Below are positions 53,222-63,359 of a stretch of 64,000 bases of DNA, piece after piece. Position numbers and translations under genes: made by a program. Position 1 is the stretch's first letter, and each line of letters begins with the position of its first letter. The notes under the pieces are model-generated. The model was not told the origin of the DNA and ran no database searches. It worked only from the letters and a program-made list of their open reading frames with translations. Source of the DNA: Cerrena zonata (Eukaryota; Basidiomycota; Agaricomycetes; Polyporales; Cerrenaceae); assembly GCA_038087015.1 (NCBI GenBank), contig JASBNA010000061.1, positions 1 through 64,000 on the forward strand, given 5' to 3'.

Positions 53222-54382
53222 ATGTCCTGTGGAAGCTTGTTGGTTGAAAGATCCAAAAAAATAGCTAGAATAAAAGAGATTGATAATGAAAACGAAGAAA
53301 GAAAGAGTTTGATCCGGTTGGCGATATTCAAAGTTGCATTATTGAATCAGATTCCAGTTGGTGGTGAAGAAGCTATCAGCCGGGCAGCCAGTCCAGTTGA
53401 AGCCAACAAGACCATCACCGAAAAGAATCCAGAGTATGAGGTGCTTATAAGTAAGTTGAAACAACAATTTTCTACCAAAGAAAAATTACACGAATCCAAA
53501 ATCGATTCGTTGAACGCAGAGATCACCAAATTGAAGGAAGAGTTGAAGAAAGGTAAAGAGCCAAATAAGTATTCTTTGGGAAACAGGTTACCCAAATTGC
53601 TGGGTAAGCTTAAAACAAGTCTTAGAAATACGATACATGATGATGCCAATAGTATTTTATCACCCATAAGGGTAAAACAGCCAGTAGAAACATTGATTGG
53701 AAAACCGGTGAAGGGAGAGTTATTCAGCTTAAATGAAGGGATCAAAGACATTCTTCCACCCGAAAAGGACGTTGAGAGTTCAGCAAAGTCAACTTATATG
53801 AAAACTTTTGACTCTTCATCCGAATCTCCTCTGGGGACTCCAGGACTTGAACCCGACTTCACCAAGAACAAGAACAAAAATAAAAGAAACGAAGAAGATC
53901 CAAAGCCAAAGGATAATGCCGATATCAGCGGTGATCTCGAAGCTCCCGAGGCCAATTCTACTTCTTTACTACACTCATTTGCTAATAACAGTGACCATCC
54001 TTCCGATAACGAAACTTTTGCCAGTGCCCAAATGAACGTTTCTTCTGGAAAGTCCTCTAGAAAATCTTCCGATAAACGTCCAACTGATCCACCTCCATCC
54101 CATGGAAAGAAAAAAAGGAAACTTCAAATTTTAAAGGCAAACGCATCCAAAATTCAAGTCTCCTCCTCTCTGGCCGCTAGCCAAGCAAGTCAAATGAATG
54201 AGGAACTTCAGTTAGAAGACGATATAAACTCATTGAACTATTATCATGATGACAATTTCAAAAATGACCCTACTAGTCCTCAAGTGACAAAAGACACTAC
54301 TGTCACGGCTGACACCACCACCGTGTTCAACCAGCTGCAACTGCAGAAGAAAAAGAAGAAGAACGTCTTCAAAATAGACTAA
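53222..54382 (+). CDS. Coiled-coil, Lys/Ser-rich nuclear protein of unknown family
   Basis: 386 residues. Two coiled-coil stretches (residues 8-45 and 75-115; RIKEIDNENEERKSLIRLAI and KIDSLNAEITKLKEELKKGK) are followed by a disordered Ser/Asp/Lys-rich middle with Ser-Pro sites. A conserved-looking basic end follows (SHGKKKRKLQILKANASKIQ, then LEDDINSLNYYHDDNFKNDP and KKKKKNVFKID). The layout of an N-terminal coiled coil, disorder and basic C-terminus recalls kinetochore or shugoshin/monopolin factors. I see no diagnostic motif and claim no function. Confidence 0.5.
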   Translation: MSCGSLLVERSKKIARIKEIDNENEERKSLIRLAIFKVALLNQIPVGGEEAISRAASPVEANKTITEKNPEYEVLISKLKQQFSTKEKLHESKIDSLNAEITKLKEELKKGKEPNKYSLGNRLPKLLGKLKTSLRNTIHDDANSILSPIRVKQPVETLIGKPVKGELFSLNEGIKDILPPEKDVESSAKSTYMKTFDSSSESPLGTPGLEPDFTKNKNKNKRNEEDPKPKDNADISGDLEAPEANSTSLLHSFANNSDHPSDNETFASAQMNVSSGKSSRKSSDKRPTDPPPSHGKKKRKLQILKANASKIQVSSSLAASQASQMNEELQLEDDINSLNYYHDDNFKNDPTSPQVTKDTTVTADTTTVFNQLQLQKKKKKNVFKID

Positions 54383-54725
54383 TATACCCTTTATATTCCA
54401 CTAAATACCGTAGAACACCGTAATATTCTCTTATAAAGCTCTTCCTTTTGGGTTACCGGAGGACTGCACACAGAAACTCACTCACTATAAAAATTTAGTC
54501 AACGAAAAAGTGAGATAATTGGATGGCAATTGGAAAAAGTCAAAGAAAAGGACTCTAAGTTTAGAGATTGTTGAGAGGGTTATTTTCAATTTTAATTAGT
54601 ATTCGATTCTTGGTCATTAGCGTATAGATTTGGAAAGTTATCTCAAAGTATCATTGCTAGCGTTCCGATTTGAATAAAGAAAGAATTCAAAGTACCCGCC
54701 CAGGTGATTATTAATTACTAAGAAT
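54383..54725. other. PIM1 upstream region
   Basis: 343 bases between two plus-strand genes. No gene and no clear element was seen. Confidence 0.4.
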
Positions 54726-57700
54726 ATGATCAGATCAAGAAGTTATCTTCGTGGAGTGATTTCAAAGAGATCTTCCACTAGTTTGGGCCGTTTGTCTAGC
54801 ATAAGGTTGGCTACATCTGGTTCTGGTTATAATGAAGCCAAGATTGATGAATTGATTCAACTTCCATCTCATTTCCCTCGCCGGGATTCAACTCCATTTG
54901 CATCAAAAGATATTCAAGAATTTGTACATAGTGTTTCCCCTTCCTTATCTACATCTTGGTCAGTCTTGAACTCGACTTCATCGTTGGATAATCCTATACT
55001 ATCATTGAAGAAATCGGATACTGATGATGCCACCGTTCCTTCTGCAAAAGAAGAACCTTCCGATAAAGATGTTGAGGGCGGCAAGGACAAAGAAGAACCC
55101 GAAAGCAATAAGAAGGACACTGAAATTGAAAAGGATTCGAGCGATTCAGCTGTAAGTGAGTCCAAGCTGTCTTCTGACGCTAGTCGTTCCTCTGGTGGTG
55201 CTAACACCCCACCAAGTAACAATAACAACAACAACAATAATAATAACAATAATAATGACGATGATGATAATAAACAGCTCTCTGTTAGCGCAGATACCGG
55301 TTTGTACCCTCCTTTATTAGCAATTCCAATGAAGGATCGTCCTCCTTTACCGGGTCGTCCATTCGCCATAAATATAACTGATCCAGAAGTTATTAAATCC
55401 ATATATACCATCATTGATAAAAGGGAACCTTACTTTGTATTATTCCACGTCAAAGATCAAAACGAACCCGATACTGATGTGATCAAGACCAAAGACTCAG
55501 TTCATGAAATTGGGGTTCACTGTCAAATAATCAGACATACGACTCCAAGACCAGGGGTTTTCAATGTTTTAGGTTATCCTCTTGAAAGATGTCTGTTAGA
55601 AGAATTATCTTCTCCAGAAGATAGAAAACCTTTGACTGGCGAGCAACAAGCCAAAGTAACTAACGAGTCCTCAGGCGAAGAAGAAGGTTCAAAAGAGCCC
55701 AATGAAAGCATAGAAACTGAACAAGATGAATTTCCAACCGCTTATTTAAAAAATTTGAACGTATCTTATGCCACAGTCAAACCAGTTAAAGATTTACCAT
55801 TTGATAAGGCTTCTGCTGAAGTTAGATCTTTGGTTGAATCTTTGAAAGCTTTATTAAGTAAGATGGGTGGTAAAAATCCATTGGAAAAACTTCAAGTTGC
55901 AGAAGTTACTTCCCTCGTTAATGATCCTCCTAAATTTGCTGATTTTGTTGTTTCAGCCATTCATAGTGAACCTAAGAAGATTCAAGAAATTTTAGAAGAA
56001 TTAAATGTTGAAAATAGATTATCTAAGGCTCTTGATTTATTGAAAGTTGAATTGAAAGCTAGTTTAATCAAAGAAAATACTATACATAACTTAAGTTCAA
56101 AAGCTGATGAATATCAAACTCGTTTGTTTATCAAGGAATTCATCAAAGAATTACAGAAACGTGCAGGTTTAACTGAATCAGAAGAAAAGAAAACCTCAAA
56201 GTATGAAGAACGTTTGAAACATTTGAAGTTAACAGATGAGGCTATGGAAGCTTACAAAACTGAAAGTGCTAAAATGGAAAACCAAAATGAACACTCTTCT
56301 GAATTAGGTGTAACTGAACGTTATTTAGATTGGTTGACTTCAATTCCTTGGGGTATTTACAGTAAAGATCGTTTCAATATCAAAGAAGCAAGAAAAATTT
56401 TGGAACGTGATCATTATGGTTTAAAGGATGTGAAAGAACGTATCTTGGAATTCATTTCATTAGGTAGAGTATCTGGTAAAGTTGATGGTAAGATTTTATG
56501 TTTAGCTGGTCCTCCAGGTACCGGTAAAACCTCCATTGCAAAATCAATTGCTGAAGCTTTGGATCGTAAATACGTTAGAATTGCCATGGGGGGTATTCAA
56601 GATGTTCATGAAGTTAAGGGACATAGAAGAACTTATATTGGTTCGATTCCTGGTCGTATTATTTTCGCTTTGAAACAAGCTAAAACTTCAAATCCTCTTC
56701 TTTTAATTGATGAAATCGATAAGTTAGACTTAAGTCGTGGTGGTGGTGCTGCCTCAGCCTTCTTGGAAATTTTGGATCCTGAACAAAACAATGCTTTTGT
56801 TGATAATTATATTGATGTTAAAGTTGATTTATCAAAAGTATTATTCGTTTGCACGGCTAACTATTTAGGTAATATCCCTGGTCCTTTAAGAGACCGTATG
56901 GAAATTATCGATGTTTCCGGTTATACAAATAATGAAAAGGTTGAAATTGCTAAGAGACACTTGATTCCAGATGCTGCAAAGAAAGCTGGTTTGCAAGCTG
57001 GTCATGTGGATATTGCAGACGATACCATTACTAGGTTAATTGAAAAATATTGCCGTGAAAGTGGTTTAAGAAATGTTAAAAAGTTAATCAGTAGAATTTT
57101 CAGCAAAGCATCTTTAAAGATTGTTGAACAAATCGAATCGAAAGAAGAAAAAGAAGGCAAATCTATCGAAGCTCCTAAGTCTGAAGAAAAACAAGAAGTC
57201 GCTAGTAAACCAGCTAAAGAAGAAGAAATAAGTAAGACCTCAGCTGAAAATAAACCTGAAGAAGTATCTGAAAACACTGCTACTGAGTTTGAAGCATCGG
57301 AAGAAACCAAAAAGGAAAATAAAGATGAACACTCTAAACAAGAAGAAGTTGAAGAAGTTGAAAAATTAAATATTCCTGATGATATCAAATTAAGTGTCAC
57401 TACAGAAAACTTGAAAGATTACGTAGGGCCAGAAATTTATACCAGAGACCGTGTGTATGATGTCCCACCACCAGGTGTCGCCACTGGTCTTTCTTATAGT
57501 ACCTCAGGTAATGGTGATGCTCTCTACATTGAATCTATCCTTACACATTCTATAAGCTCTGGCTCTGGACATGCTGGTATGCATGTTACCGGTAGTTTAA
57601 AAGACGTTATGAAAGAATCAGCATCCATCGCTTATTCATTTGTCAAACTGTTTATGTCAAAAAATTATCCTGATAATAGATTTTTCGAAGCAGCTGATAT

Positions 57701-58112
57701 TCATGTTCATTGTCCTGATGGGGCCATTCCAAAAGATGGACCATCAGCTGGTATTTCGTTCACTTCATCGTTATTGTCGTTAGCACTCAATCAATCATTA
57801 CCACCAACTGTTGCTATGACCGGTGAAATTACAGTAACTGGTAGAGTCTTACCTGTTGGTGGTTTGAGAGAAAAAACTTTGGGGGCTAAAAGATATGGCT
57901 GTAACACTATTATATTCCCTAAGGATATTGAAAATGAATTGGAAGAAATACCAGAAGAAGTTAAGGAAGGTGTTACATTCATCCCAGTCGAATGGTATCA
58001 AGAAGTTTTTGAAAAAATCTTCCCAGATATCAGTCCAGAAAAGTGTAACAACGTTTGGAAAGAAGAGTTTGCTAAATTGGACGCAAAAAAACAAAATAAG
58101 AACAAGGACTAA
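54726..58112 (+). CDS. PIM1: Mitochondrial Lon protease Pim1
   Basis: 1,128 residues. A basic presequence (MIRSRSYLRGVISKRSSTSL) is followed by a disordered part with an uninterrupted Asn run near residues 164-177, then the Lon N-domain (PLLAIPMKDRPPLPGRPFAI). The AAA module has Walker A GPPGTGKTS near 595 and DEIDKLDLSRGGGAASAFLE. The protease domain carries the Ser-Lys dyad at Ser1007 (DGPSAGISF) and Lys1050 (GGLREKTLGAKRYG), 43 residues apart as in S. cerevisiae. An acidic-basic insert at about 800-880 separates the two modules, a known Pim1 feature. The enzyme degrades oxidised and misfolded matrix proteins and supports mtDNA maintenance. Confidence 0.96.
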   Translation: MIRSRSYLRGVISKRSSTSLGRLSSIRLATSGSGYNEAKIDELIQLPSHFPRRDSTPFASKDIQEFVHSVSPSLSTSWSVLNSTSSLDNPILSLKKSDTDDATVPSAKEEPSDKDVEGGKDKEEPESNKKDTEIEKDSSDSAVSESKLSSDASRSSGGANTPPSNNNNNNNNNNNNNDDDDNKQLSVSADTGLYPPLLAIPMKDRPPLPGRPFAINITDPEVIKSIYTIIDKREPYFVLFHVKDQNEPDTDVIKTKDSVHEIGVHCQIIRHTTPRPGVFNVLGYPLERCLLEELSSPEDRKPLTGEQQAKVTNESSGEEEGSKEPNESIETEQDEFPTAYLKNLNVSYATVKPVKDLPFDKASAEVRSLVESLKALLSKMGGKNPLEKLQVAEVTSLVNDPPKFADFVVSAIHSEPKKIQEILEELNVENRLSKALDLLKVELKASLIKENTIHNLSSKADEYQTRLFIKEFIKELQKRAGLTESEEKKTSKYEERLKHLKLTDEAMEAYKTESAKMENQNEHSSELGVTERYLDWLTSIPWGIYSKDRFNIKEARKILERDHYGLKDVKERILEFISLGRVSGKVDGKILCLAGPPGTGKTSIAKSIAEALDRKYVRIAMGGIQDVHEVKGHRRTYIGSIPGRIIFALKQAKTSNPLLLIDEIDKLDLSRGGGAASAFLEILDPEQNNAFVDNYIDVKVDLSKVLFVCTANYLGNIPGPLRDRMEIIDVSGYTNNEKVEIAKRHLIPDAAKKAGLQAGHVDIADDTITRLIEKYCRESGLRNVKKLISRIFSKASLKIVEQIESKEEKEGKSIEAPKSEEKQEVASKPAKEEEISKTSAENKPEEVSENTATEFEASEETKKENKDEHSKQEEVEEVEKLNIPDDIKLSVTTENLKDYVGPEIYTRDRVYDVPPPGVATGLSYSTSGNGDALYIESILTHSISSGSGHAGMHVTGSLKDVMKESASIAYSFVKLFMSKNYPDNRFFEAADIHVHCPDGAIPKDGPSAGISFTSSLLSLALNQSLPPTVAMTGEITVTGRVLPVGGLREKTLGAKRYGCNTIIFPKDIENELEEIPEEVKEGVTFIPVEWYQEVFEKIFPDISPEKCNNVWKEEFAKLDAKKQNKNKD

Positions 58113-58318
58113 GTTTTGTTACCATTTCGACTGATGGTAACAACTATTTCTTTTATGTTACATGTCATTTCCATATACTCATAATTTTTTCAAAGGCATT
58201 CGTTTTATGTTCTGAATATAAAACGTGTAAATATACAATGTAAATACTACTCTATAAAAATAAATCATCATTTCAATACTATATATGTAAAAAGAAGATC
58301 AATTGAGCTTAAATAAAT

Positions 58319-59932
58319 CTATTCATTATCGTCATCTTTAGCTTCATTTTTTATTTTTGAGAAAAATGACCTTACTTCATCTTCAGTTACAAGTTTACCT
58401 TCTTCAGCGAAAGGTTTGAAAAACTCTCTTAATTTCGATCTGATTTTATCATACGCTTGTGCACCCTCGATTGCTTGTTCTTTTGGTAAGGACAGAAGAG
58501 CATCGGTTCCTAATTCCAATAAAGAACCGGTAGTAGAAGAACCATGATCATCATCACGAGGTGGTTCATAGATTGGATCATCTTCATAAAGGTACTTATT
58601 ATTTTGTAGGAAATCAGATATTTTGGCTGGAGTTGCTTTATCTTTGGCTAATTCTGCCAACCTATTTCTGAAACCTCGAGCAAGAAAAACTGACGAAGGT
58701 ACCTTTTCTGCCTCCTTAGCTGGCACCTCACCATTTTCGAGCTTTAATTTTTTAGCTTTAGGTTCGTTGATGCTTTCAGACGTTAATTGATCTTTATAAG
58801 CACGGTAATGTTCTTCCCATTCTTTTAAACTTTCAACGTGGTAGAAATGAGGCATTGTAGTATAAACAACTTTATCATCCGATATGAGGTATTGAAAGAC
58901 TTCGTCAAAAGCACGGACACATCTCCAACATATGTATTGACCAAAATGACTAGGTTTAGGAAGGTAATTACCTATAATTTGGGCATTTTCTATATCATGT
59001 TCATCGTAGTCATCATCATCATCTAAATTAGAAGGGTCACCATCATTGGTTGCACTTTTGTTGTTTTCTCTTGAAGCATCCCTAGCTTCTTGATTTCTTT
59101 CCTTTTTATCCTTTTTCTCCTGAGTTTGTTGATGATTGTTACCATCCTTCGAATTTATAGCTTGTTGAGTTCTTTTTTGGGCTTTGGATGAGTCAGAAAG
59201 AGCATCTTCACCAGGGCCTGGAGAGAGCAAACGGTCTAGAAGGTTGACCCCAGTTTCTTTTTGAGATTCATCCCGTTTATCATTTTTGTCGTTTCTTTGA
59301 GATACGATAAACCCCGGTTTATAACCAAGTAAACAATCTTCGTGAAACCAATCTTCACCGCATACAAATCCAAAAAAACACTGGTGCATGGTAGCAGTTT
59401 CTTCCAATGGGTTATATAACTTTTCACATGAGCAGAAGTGGCCATCAAAGTTCTGGTTATAGGTGTTTGACAGCGAAGGTATATCTTCAGCAGGTAAATC
59501 CAACGGACGGGCACTTGAGCTGCCAAACGAGGCTGACAGCGAAAACCCAGTACGGGGTTTTACCGAAGGTTTTTGATTACTTTCTTCAGCTCTGAAACGT
59601 AATTTGCAGCCTCCATTAGGAGTCTTAGCCATTCTTGTAGTTCCACAATCACAGACAAAATTACGTTTTGAAAATAATTCAACCAATTCATGAGTTGAAT
59701 GGCACTCAATGGAACATGAATAGCAAACCCCAACCTTGGTTTCATTCTCCTTGGAGCACGTCAAACACGAGAAGACGTGTTGCCTTGTCTCTCCCTTAGT
59801 ATAAGTACAATCATTGGTATCAAAAGGCATCAATTCACGAGCTTCTCTTTCTAAATCCACTTGATTTTGTATGTAATCCACAGCAGTGACTGAGTCAGCC
59901 TCACTAGCATTCGAGTCTGTCAGAGAGGTCAT
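58319..59932 (-). CDS. UBR7/Mlo2-like UBR-box protein
   Basis: The start is placed at the ATG at 59932 (MTSLTDSNASEADSV); the upstream in-frame extension to 60064 is hydrophobic and unlike the family. The protein is 537 residues. A UBR zinc box spans about residues 42-105 (CTYTKGETRQHVFSCLTCSK, CYSCSIECHSTHELVELF, FVCDCGTTRM). A Cys-rich PHD-like part follows (FCSCEKLYNP...MHQCFFGFVCGEDWFHEDCL, then YICWRCVRAF). This matches human UBR7 and S. pombe Mlo2. UBR7 is a histone H2B ubiquitin ligase in mammals; the yeast role is unclear. A Lys/Asp-rich linker around 250-320 is nonconserved. Confidence 0.85.
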   Translation of the reverse strand: MTSLTDSNASEADSVTAVDYIQNQVDLEREARELMPFDTNDCTYTKGETRQHVFSCLTCSKENETKVGVCYSCSIECHSTHELVELFSKRNFVCDCGTTRMAKTPNGGCKLRFRAEESNQKPSVKPRTGFSLSASFGSSSARPLDLPAEDIPSLSNTYNQNFDGHFCSCEKLYNPLEETATMHQCFFGFVCGEDWFHEDCLLGYKPGFIVSQRNDKNDKRDESQKETGVNLLDRLLSPGPGEDALSDSSKAQKRTQQAINSKDGNNHQQTQEKKDKKERNQEARDASRENNKSATNDGDPSNLDDDDDYDEHDIENAQIIGNYLPKPSHFGQYICWRCVRAFDEVFQYLISDDKVVYTTMPHFYHVESLKEWEEHYRAYKDQLTSESINEPKAKKLKLENGEVPAKEAEKVPSSVFLARGFRNRLAELAKDKATPAKISDFLQNNKYLYEDDPIYEPPRDDDHGSSTTGSLLELGTDALLSLPKEQAIEGAQAYDKIRSKLREFFKPFAEEGKLVTEDEVRSFFSKIKNEAKDDDNE

Positions 59933-60546
59933 ATTTAACTTATTATCTAATATAAAACAACTAAGTTTACTCCAGTATTCGTTGAATAAACTGAGTTTTT
60001 CAAAAATAGCAAGCAACAGTGAAGGTATCACGGCTGGCTGATAAACTGCACGCCCGTACACCACGGTACTCCATCAAACTCAATTTCCAGAAACCTTACC
60101 GTCGATGGAAGGATGCAATAGAACCATAAGCACATAGAAGACGGTAAGAGGGAAGGAACCTAGAAAGTCGAACATGACTGACGTTCAGCTACTGGTGGTT
60201 TCGGAGTCGCGGTACTAATCGAACACGGCCATCGCTGGCACCAGGTTTACACCAGCAAAAGCATACCAGGACTTTTCATTCTCACTCATTTACTCATGAT
60301 ATGGATTATATGGTTCCCATATCAAGATACTCATTCTCTAGGGTTGATTAACTGGTGGAAATGCTATCTTCAAAGGATAAAAAACTGATCCCAATTGGGA
60401 ATAAATTAAACGCATTGAAAGTTGACGCGTCTTTTTCAATTTTTTTTTTTTTTTTTTTTTTTTTCGAGAAATCAAAAGACTTCTTCTATTCTTTTTCACT
60501 AACTCTTTCTTTCCAAATACATTGAGCTTTCCGGTCGCTAATAAAC
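59933..60546. promoter_or_regulatory. Divergent promoter before MCM2
   Basis: It contains a Rap1-like site on the minus strand (GGTGTACGGGCG, 60051-60062). It also contains an MluI cell-cycle box ACGCGT (60425-60430) and a T25 tract (60440-60464) upstream of MCM2. The MCB fits G1/S expression of MCM2. Confidence 0.65.
60425..60430 (+). promoter_or_regulatory. MCB (ACGCGT) element of MCM2
   Basis: A perfect ACGCGT 117 bases before the MCM2 ATG, next to a T25 tract. MBF-driven G1/S expression of MCM genes is known in yeasts. Confidence 0.7.
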
Positions 60547-63138
60547 ATGTCCAGTCCAATAGAACATAACAGAAGGAAGAGACAGGCTGAAGATGATGTC
60601 GAAGAAGACAATTCCCAAGCCAACTCTTCGCCAATTCCCTCCAGTCCTCCATTACCCTCATCACCAGCTATTCCATACGCCGACGAAGAAGAAGAGATTC
60701 ATAATGACGTTGCTGATTTGAATCCTTCTGAAGATGAGGAAGAAGGGGTGGATTTAATGGATGATATGGAAAGAGATTACCGTGCGAACGAAAAGGAAGA
60801 TAGATACGATATTTCGAATATTGACGATGAAGAATACGAAGAGATGGATATTGGAGATAGAAGAAAGATTGACGAACGGTTGAATCGTAATGATATGATC
60901 TTTGGCCGTGAAAGGGGTGCAGACAATATGTATTTAGATGATGGTAGTGAACGTGATGAAGAGCTCAACGAATTTGGATTACCATTCCAAAGAAGAAGAA
61001 GAAGAAGATACGAAGATGAAGACGATGCCATGCTTGCAGATGAAGACATTGAACCGTTTAATGAAGAGTTGTCGTTGGAAAGTTTGACTGATGTTAAGGC
61101 TGCAAGTATAACTGAATGGATTTTACAGCCTGCGGTATCCAGATCTATTGCCCGTGAATTGAAATCATTCTTATTAGAATATACTGATGAAAAGGGAAGA
61201 TCAGTTTATGGGGCAAGAATCAGAACTCTTGGTGAGATTAACTCTGAATCTTTAGACGTTAATTTTGCCCACTTATCAGAATCAAAGAGTATCTTATCAT
61301 TATTTTTAGCTACTTCTCCAACTGAAATGTTAACTATCTTTGATAATGTTGCTATGGACGCAACAGAATTACATTATCCTAATTACTCACAAATTCATTC
61401 TGAAATTCATGTTAGAATTACTAATTATCCAAATTATTTGAATTTGAGAGATTTAAGAGAGAATAATTTAAACCAATTGGTTAAAATTGGTGGTGTTGTT
61501 ACAAGAAGAACTGGTGTCTTCCCCCAATTGAACTACGTCAAATTCAACTGTTTGAAATGTGGTCATTTATTAGGACCTTTTGTTCAAGATGATAAATCTG
61601 AAGTCTCAATTTCTTATTGTACAAATTGTCAATCAAAGGGGCCATTTAGAATTAATTCTCAAAAAACTCTATATCGTAATTATCAAAGATTAACATTACA
61701 AGAAAGTCCAGGTACTGTCCCAGCTGGTAGATTACCAAGACACAGAGAAGTTATTCTTTTAGCTGATTTGGTTGATATAGCTAAACCCGGTGAAGAAATT
61801 GAAGTTGTTGGGATTTATAAAAATAATTATGATGGTAATTTGAATATTAAAAATGGTTTCCCGGTTTTCGCTACTATCATTGAAGCAAATTCAGTTAAAC
61901 GTAAAGAAGTTGGGTTAAATAATGAAGACTCATTAAATGCCTGGACTGAAGAAGATGAAAGAGAATTTAGAAAATTATCTCAAGAACGGGGTATCATTGA
62001 TAAAATCATATCATCAATGGCTCCTTCAATTTATGGACATAAAGATATCAAAACCGCTATTGCGTGTTCATTATTTGGTGGGGTTCCTAAAGATGTTAAT
62101 GGTAAACATTCTATTAGAGGTGATATAAATGTTTTATTACTTGGTGATCCTGGTACTGCAAAATCTCAAATTTTAAAATATGCTGAAAAAACTGCCAATA
62201 GAGCAGTTTTTGCAACTGGTCAAGGTGCTTCAGCTGTTGGTTTAACTGCATCAGTTAGAAAAGATCCAATCACTAGAGAATGGACTTTAGAGGGTGGGGC
62301 ATTAGTTTTGGCTGATAAAGGTACTTGTCTTATTGATGAATTCGATAAAATGAATGATCAAGATCGTACTTCTATTCATGAAGCCATGGAACAACAATCT
62401 ATTTCTGTTTCCAAAGCTGGTATAGTCACCAGTTTACAAGCTAGATGTTCAATTATAGCTGCTGCAAATCCAACAACTGGTAGATATAATTCGACTTTAC
62501 CTCTTTCACAAAATGTTAATTTGACTGAACCAATTTTATCAAGATTTGATATTTTATGTGTTGTTAGAGATTTGGTTAATCCTGAAGGTGATGAAAGATT
62601 AGCAAGTTTTGTTATTGATTCTCATATGAGATCACATCCATCCCAAACTGAAGATTTAGAGGATGATGAACAAGAACAAGAAATTGAAGATGACGATGAG
62701 ATGATTGAAGATACTCCTCTGAAGAAAACCAAACAAACTAGGAAACAAAAGATAAGTCAATTAAATAAACAACGTGAAAACGAAATCAGTCCAATATCAC
62801 AAGAGTTATTGATTAAATATATCAAATATGCCAAAACCAAGGTTCAACCGAAATTACACCAAATGGATATGGATAAAGTGGCCAAGGTTTATGCCGATTT
62901 AAGAAAAGAATCCATAACAACTGGATCATTTCCAATTACTGTTCGTCATTTAGAAAGTATCTTAAGAATTGCTGAAGCATTTGCTAAAATGAGATTAAGT
63001 GATTTCGTTAGTCAAAATGATTTGAATAGGGCAATAAAGGTAAGTATCGAAAGTTTTGTGGGAGCTCAAAAAATTACCGTTCGTAAAGAATTGCAAAAAT
63101 CATTTATGAAGTATACTTTACCTACTAGAAAGAAGTAG
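60547..63138 (+). CDS. MCM2: Replicative helicase subunit Mcm2
   Basis: 863 residues. The acidic N-terminus (residues 15-190) includes Ser-Pro-rich stretches and likely DDK/CDK and histone-binding sites. A C4 zinc finger (CLKCGHLLGPF at 335, CTNC at 358) is followed by the MCM box: Walker A GDPGTAKSQ near 533, Walker B LIDEFDKMND and arginine-finger SRFDILCVV near 665. The RRTGVFPQLNYVKFNC and VDFxR-type blocks identify Mcm2 rather than other subunits. Mcm2 sits at the Mcm2/5 gate of the CMG helicase. An acidic insert (DLEDDEQEQEIEDDDEMIED) lies before the C-terminal winged helix. Confidence 0.96.
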   Translation: MSSPIEHNRRKRQAEDDVEEDNSQANSSPIPSSPPLPSSPAIPYADEEEEIHNDVADLNPSEDEEEGVDLMDDMERDYRANEKEDRYDISNIDDEEYEEMDIGDRRKIDERLNRNDMIFGRERGADNMYLDDGSERDEELNEFGLPFQRRRRRRYEDEDDAMLADEDIEPFNEELSLESLTDVKAASITEWILQPAVSRSIARELKSFLLEYTDEKGRSVYGARIRTLGEINSESLDVNFAHLSESKSILSLFLATSPTEMLTIFDNVAMDATELHYPNYSQIHSEIHVRITNYPNYLNLRDLRENNLNQLVKIGGVVTRRTGVFPQLNYVKFNCLKCGHLLGPFVQDDKSEVSISYCTNCQSKGPFRINSQKTLYRNYQRLTLQESPGTVPAGRLPRHREVILLADLVDIAKPGEEIEVVGIYKNNYDGNLNIKNGFPVFATIIEANSVKRKEVGLNNEDSLNAWTEEDEREFRKLSQERGIIDKIISSMAPSIYGHKDIKTAIACSLFGGVPKDVNGKHSIRGDINVLLLGDPGTAKSQILKYAEKTANRAVFATGQGASAVGLTASVRKDPITREWTLEGGALVLADKGTCLIDEFDKMNDQDRTSIHEAMEQQSISVSKAGIVTSLQARCSIIAAANPTTGRYNSTLPLSQNVNLTEPILSRFDILCVVRDLVNPEGDERLASFVIDSHMRSHPSQTEDLEDDEQEQEIEDDDEMIEDTPLKKTKQTRKQKISQLNKQRENEISPISQELLIKYIKYAKTKVQPKLHQMDMDKVAKVYADLRKESITTGSFPITVRHLESILRIAEAFAKMRLSDFVSQNDLNRAIKVSIESFVGAQKITVRKELQKSFMKYTLPTRKK

Positions 63139-63256
63139 AATGTTTATGTTGGGATTATGGTTTTCATTTCGTTATTTTCACTTTTAATACCTTTTTATTT
63201 TAATTTATGTTATAGTAGACTCCGTACATCTGTAGATACGCGTAGCGAACCGAGCC

Positions 63257-63280
63257 AAAAAAAAAAAAAAAAAAAAAGAA
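63257..63280. repeat. Long A tract before the phosphatase gene
   Basis: About 22 consecutive A, then A-rich sequence, roughly 80 bases before the start codon at 63360. This is a typical yeast poly(dA:dT) promoter tract. A Rap1-like site on the minus strand (AGATGTACGGAG, 63220-63231) and ACGCGT (63238-63243) sit just upstream. Confidence 0.85.
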
Positions 63281-63359
63281 AAAAAAGAAAAGCAAATAAG
63301 CAAAAAGAGAAAACGACATTGAAATATCTATTCAGATCTATTCAGCAACACGTTAAACA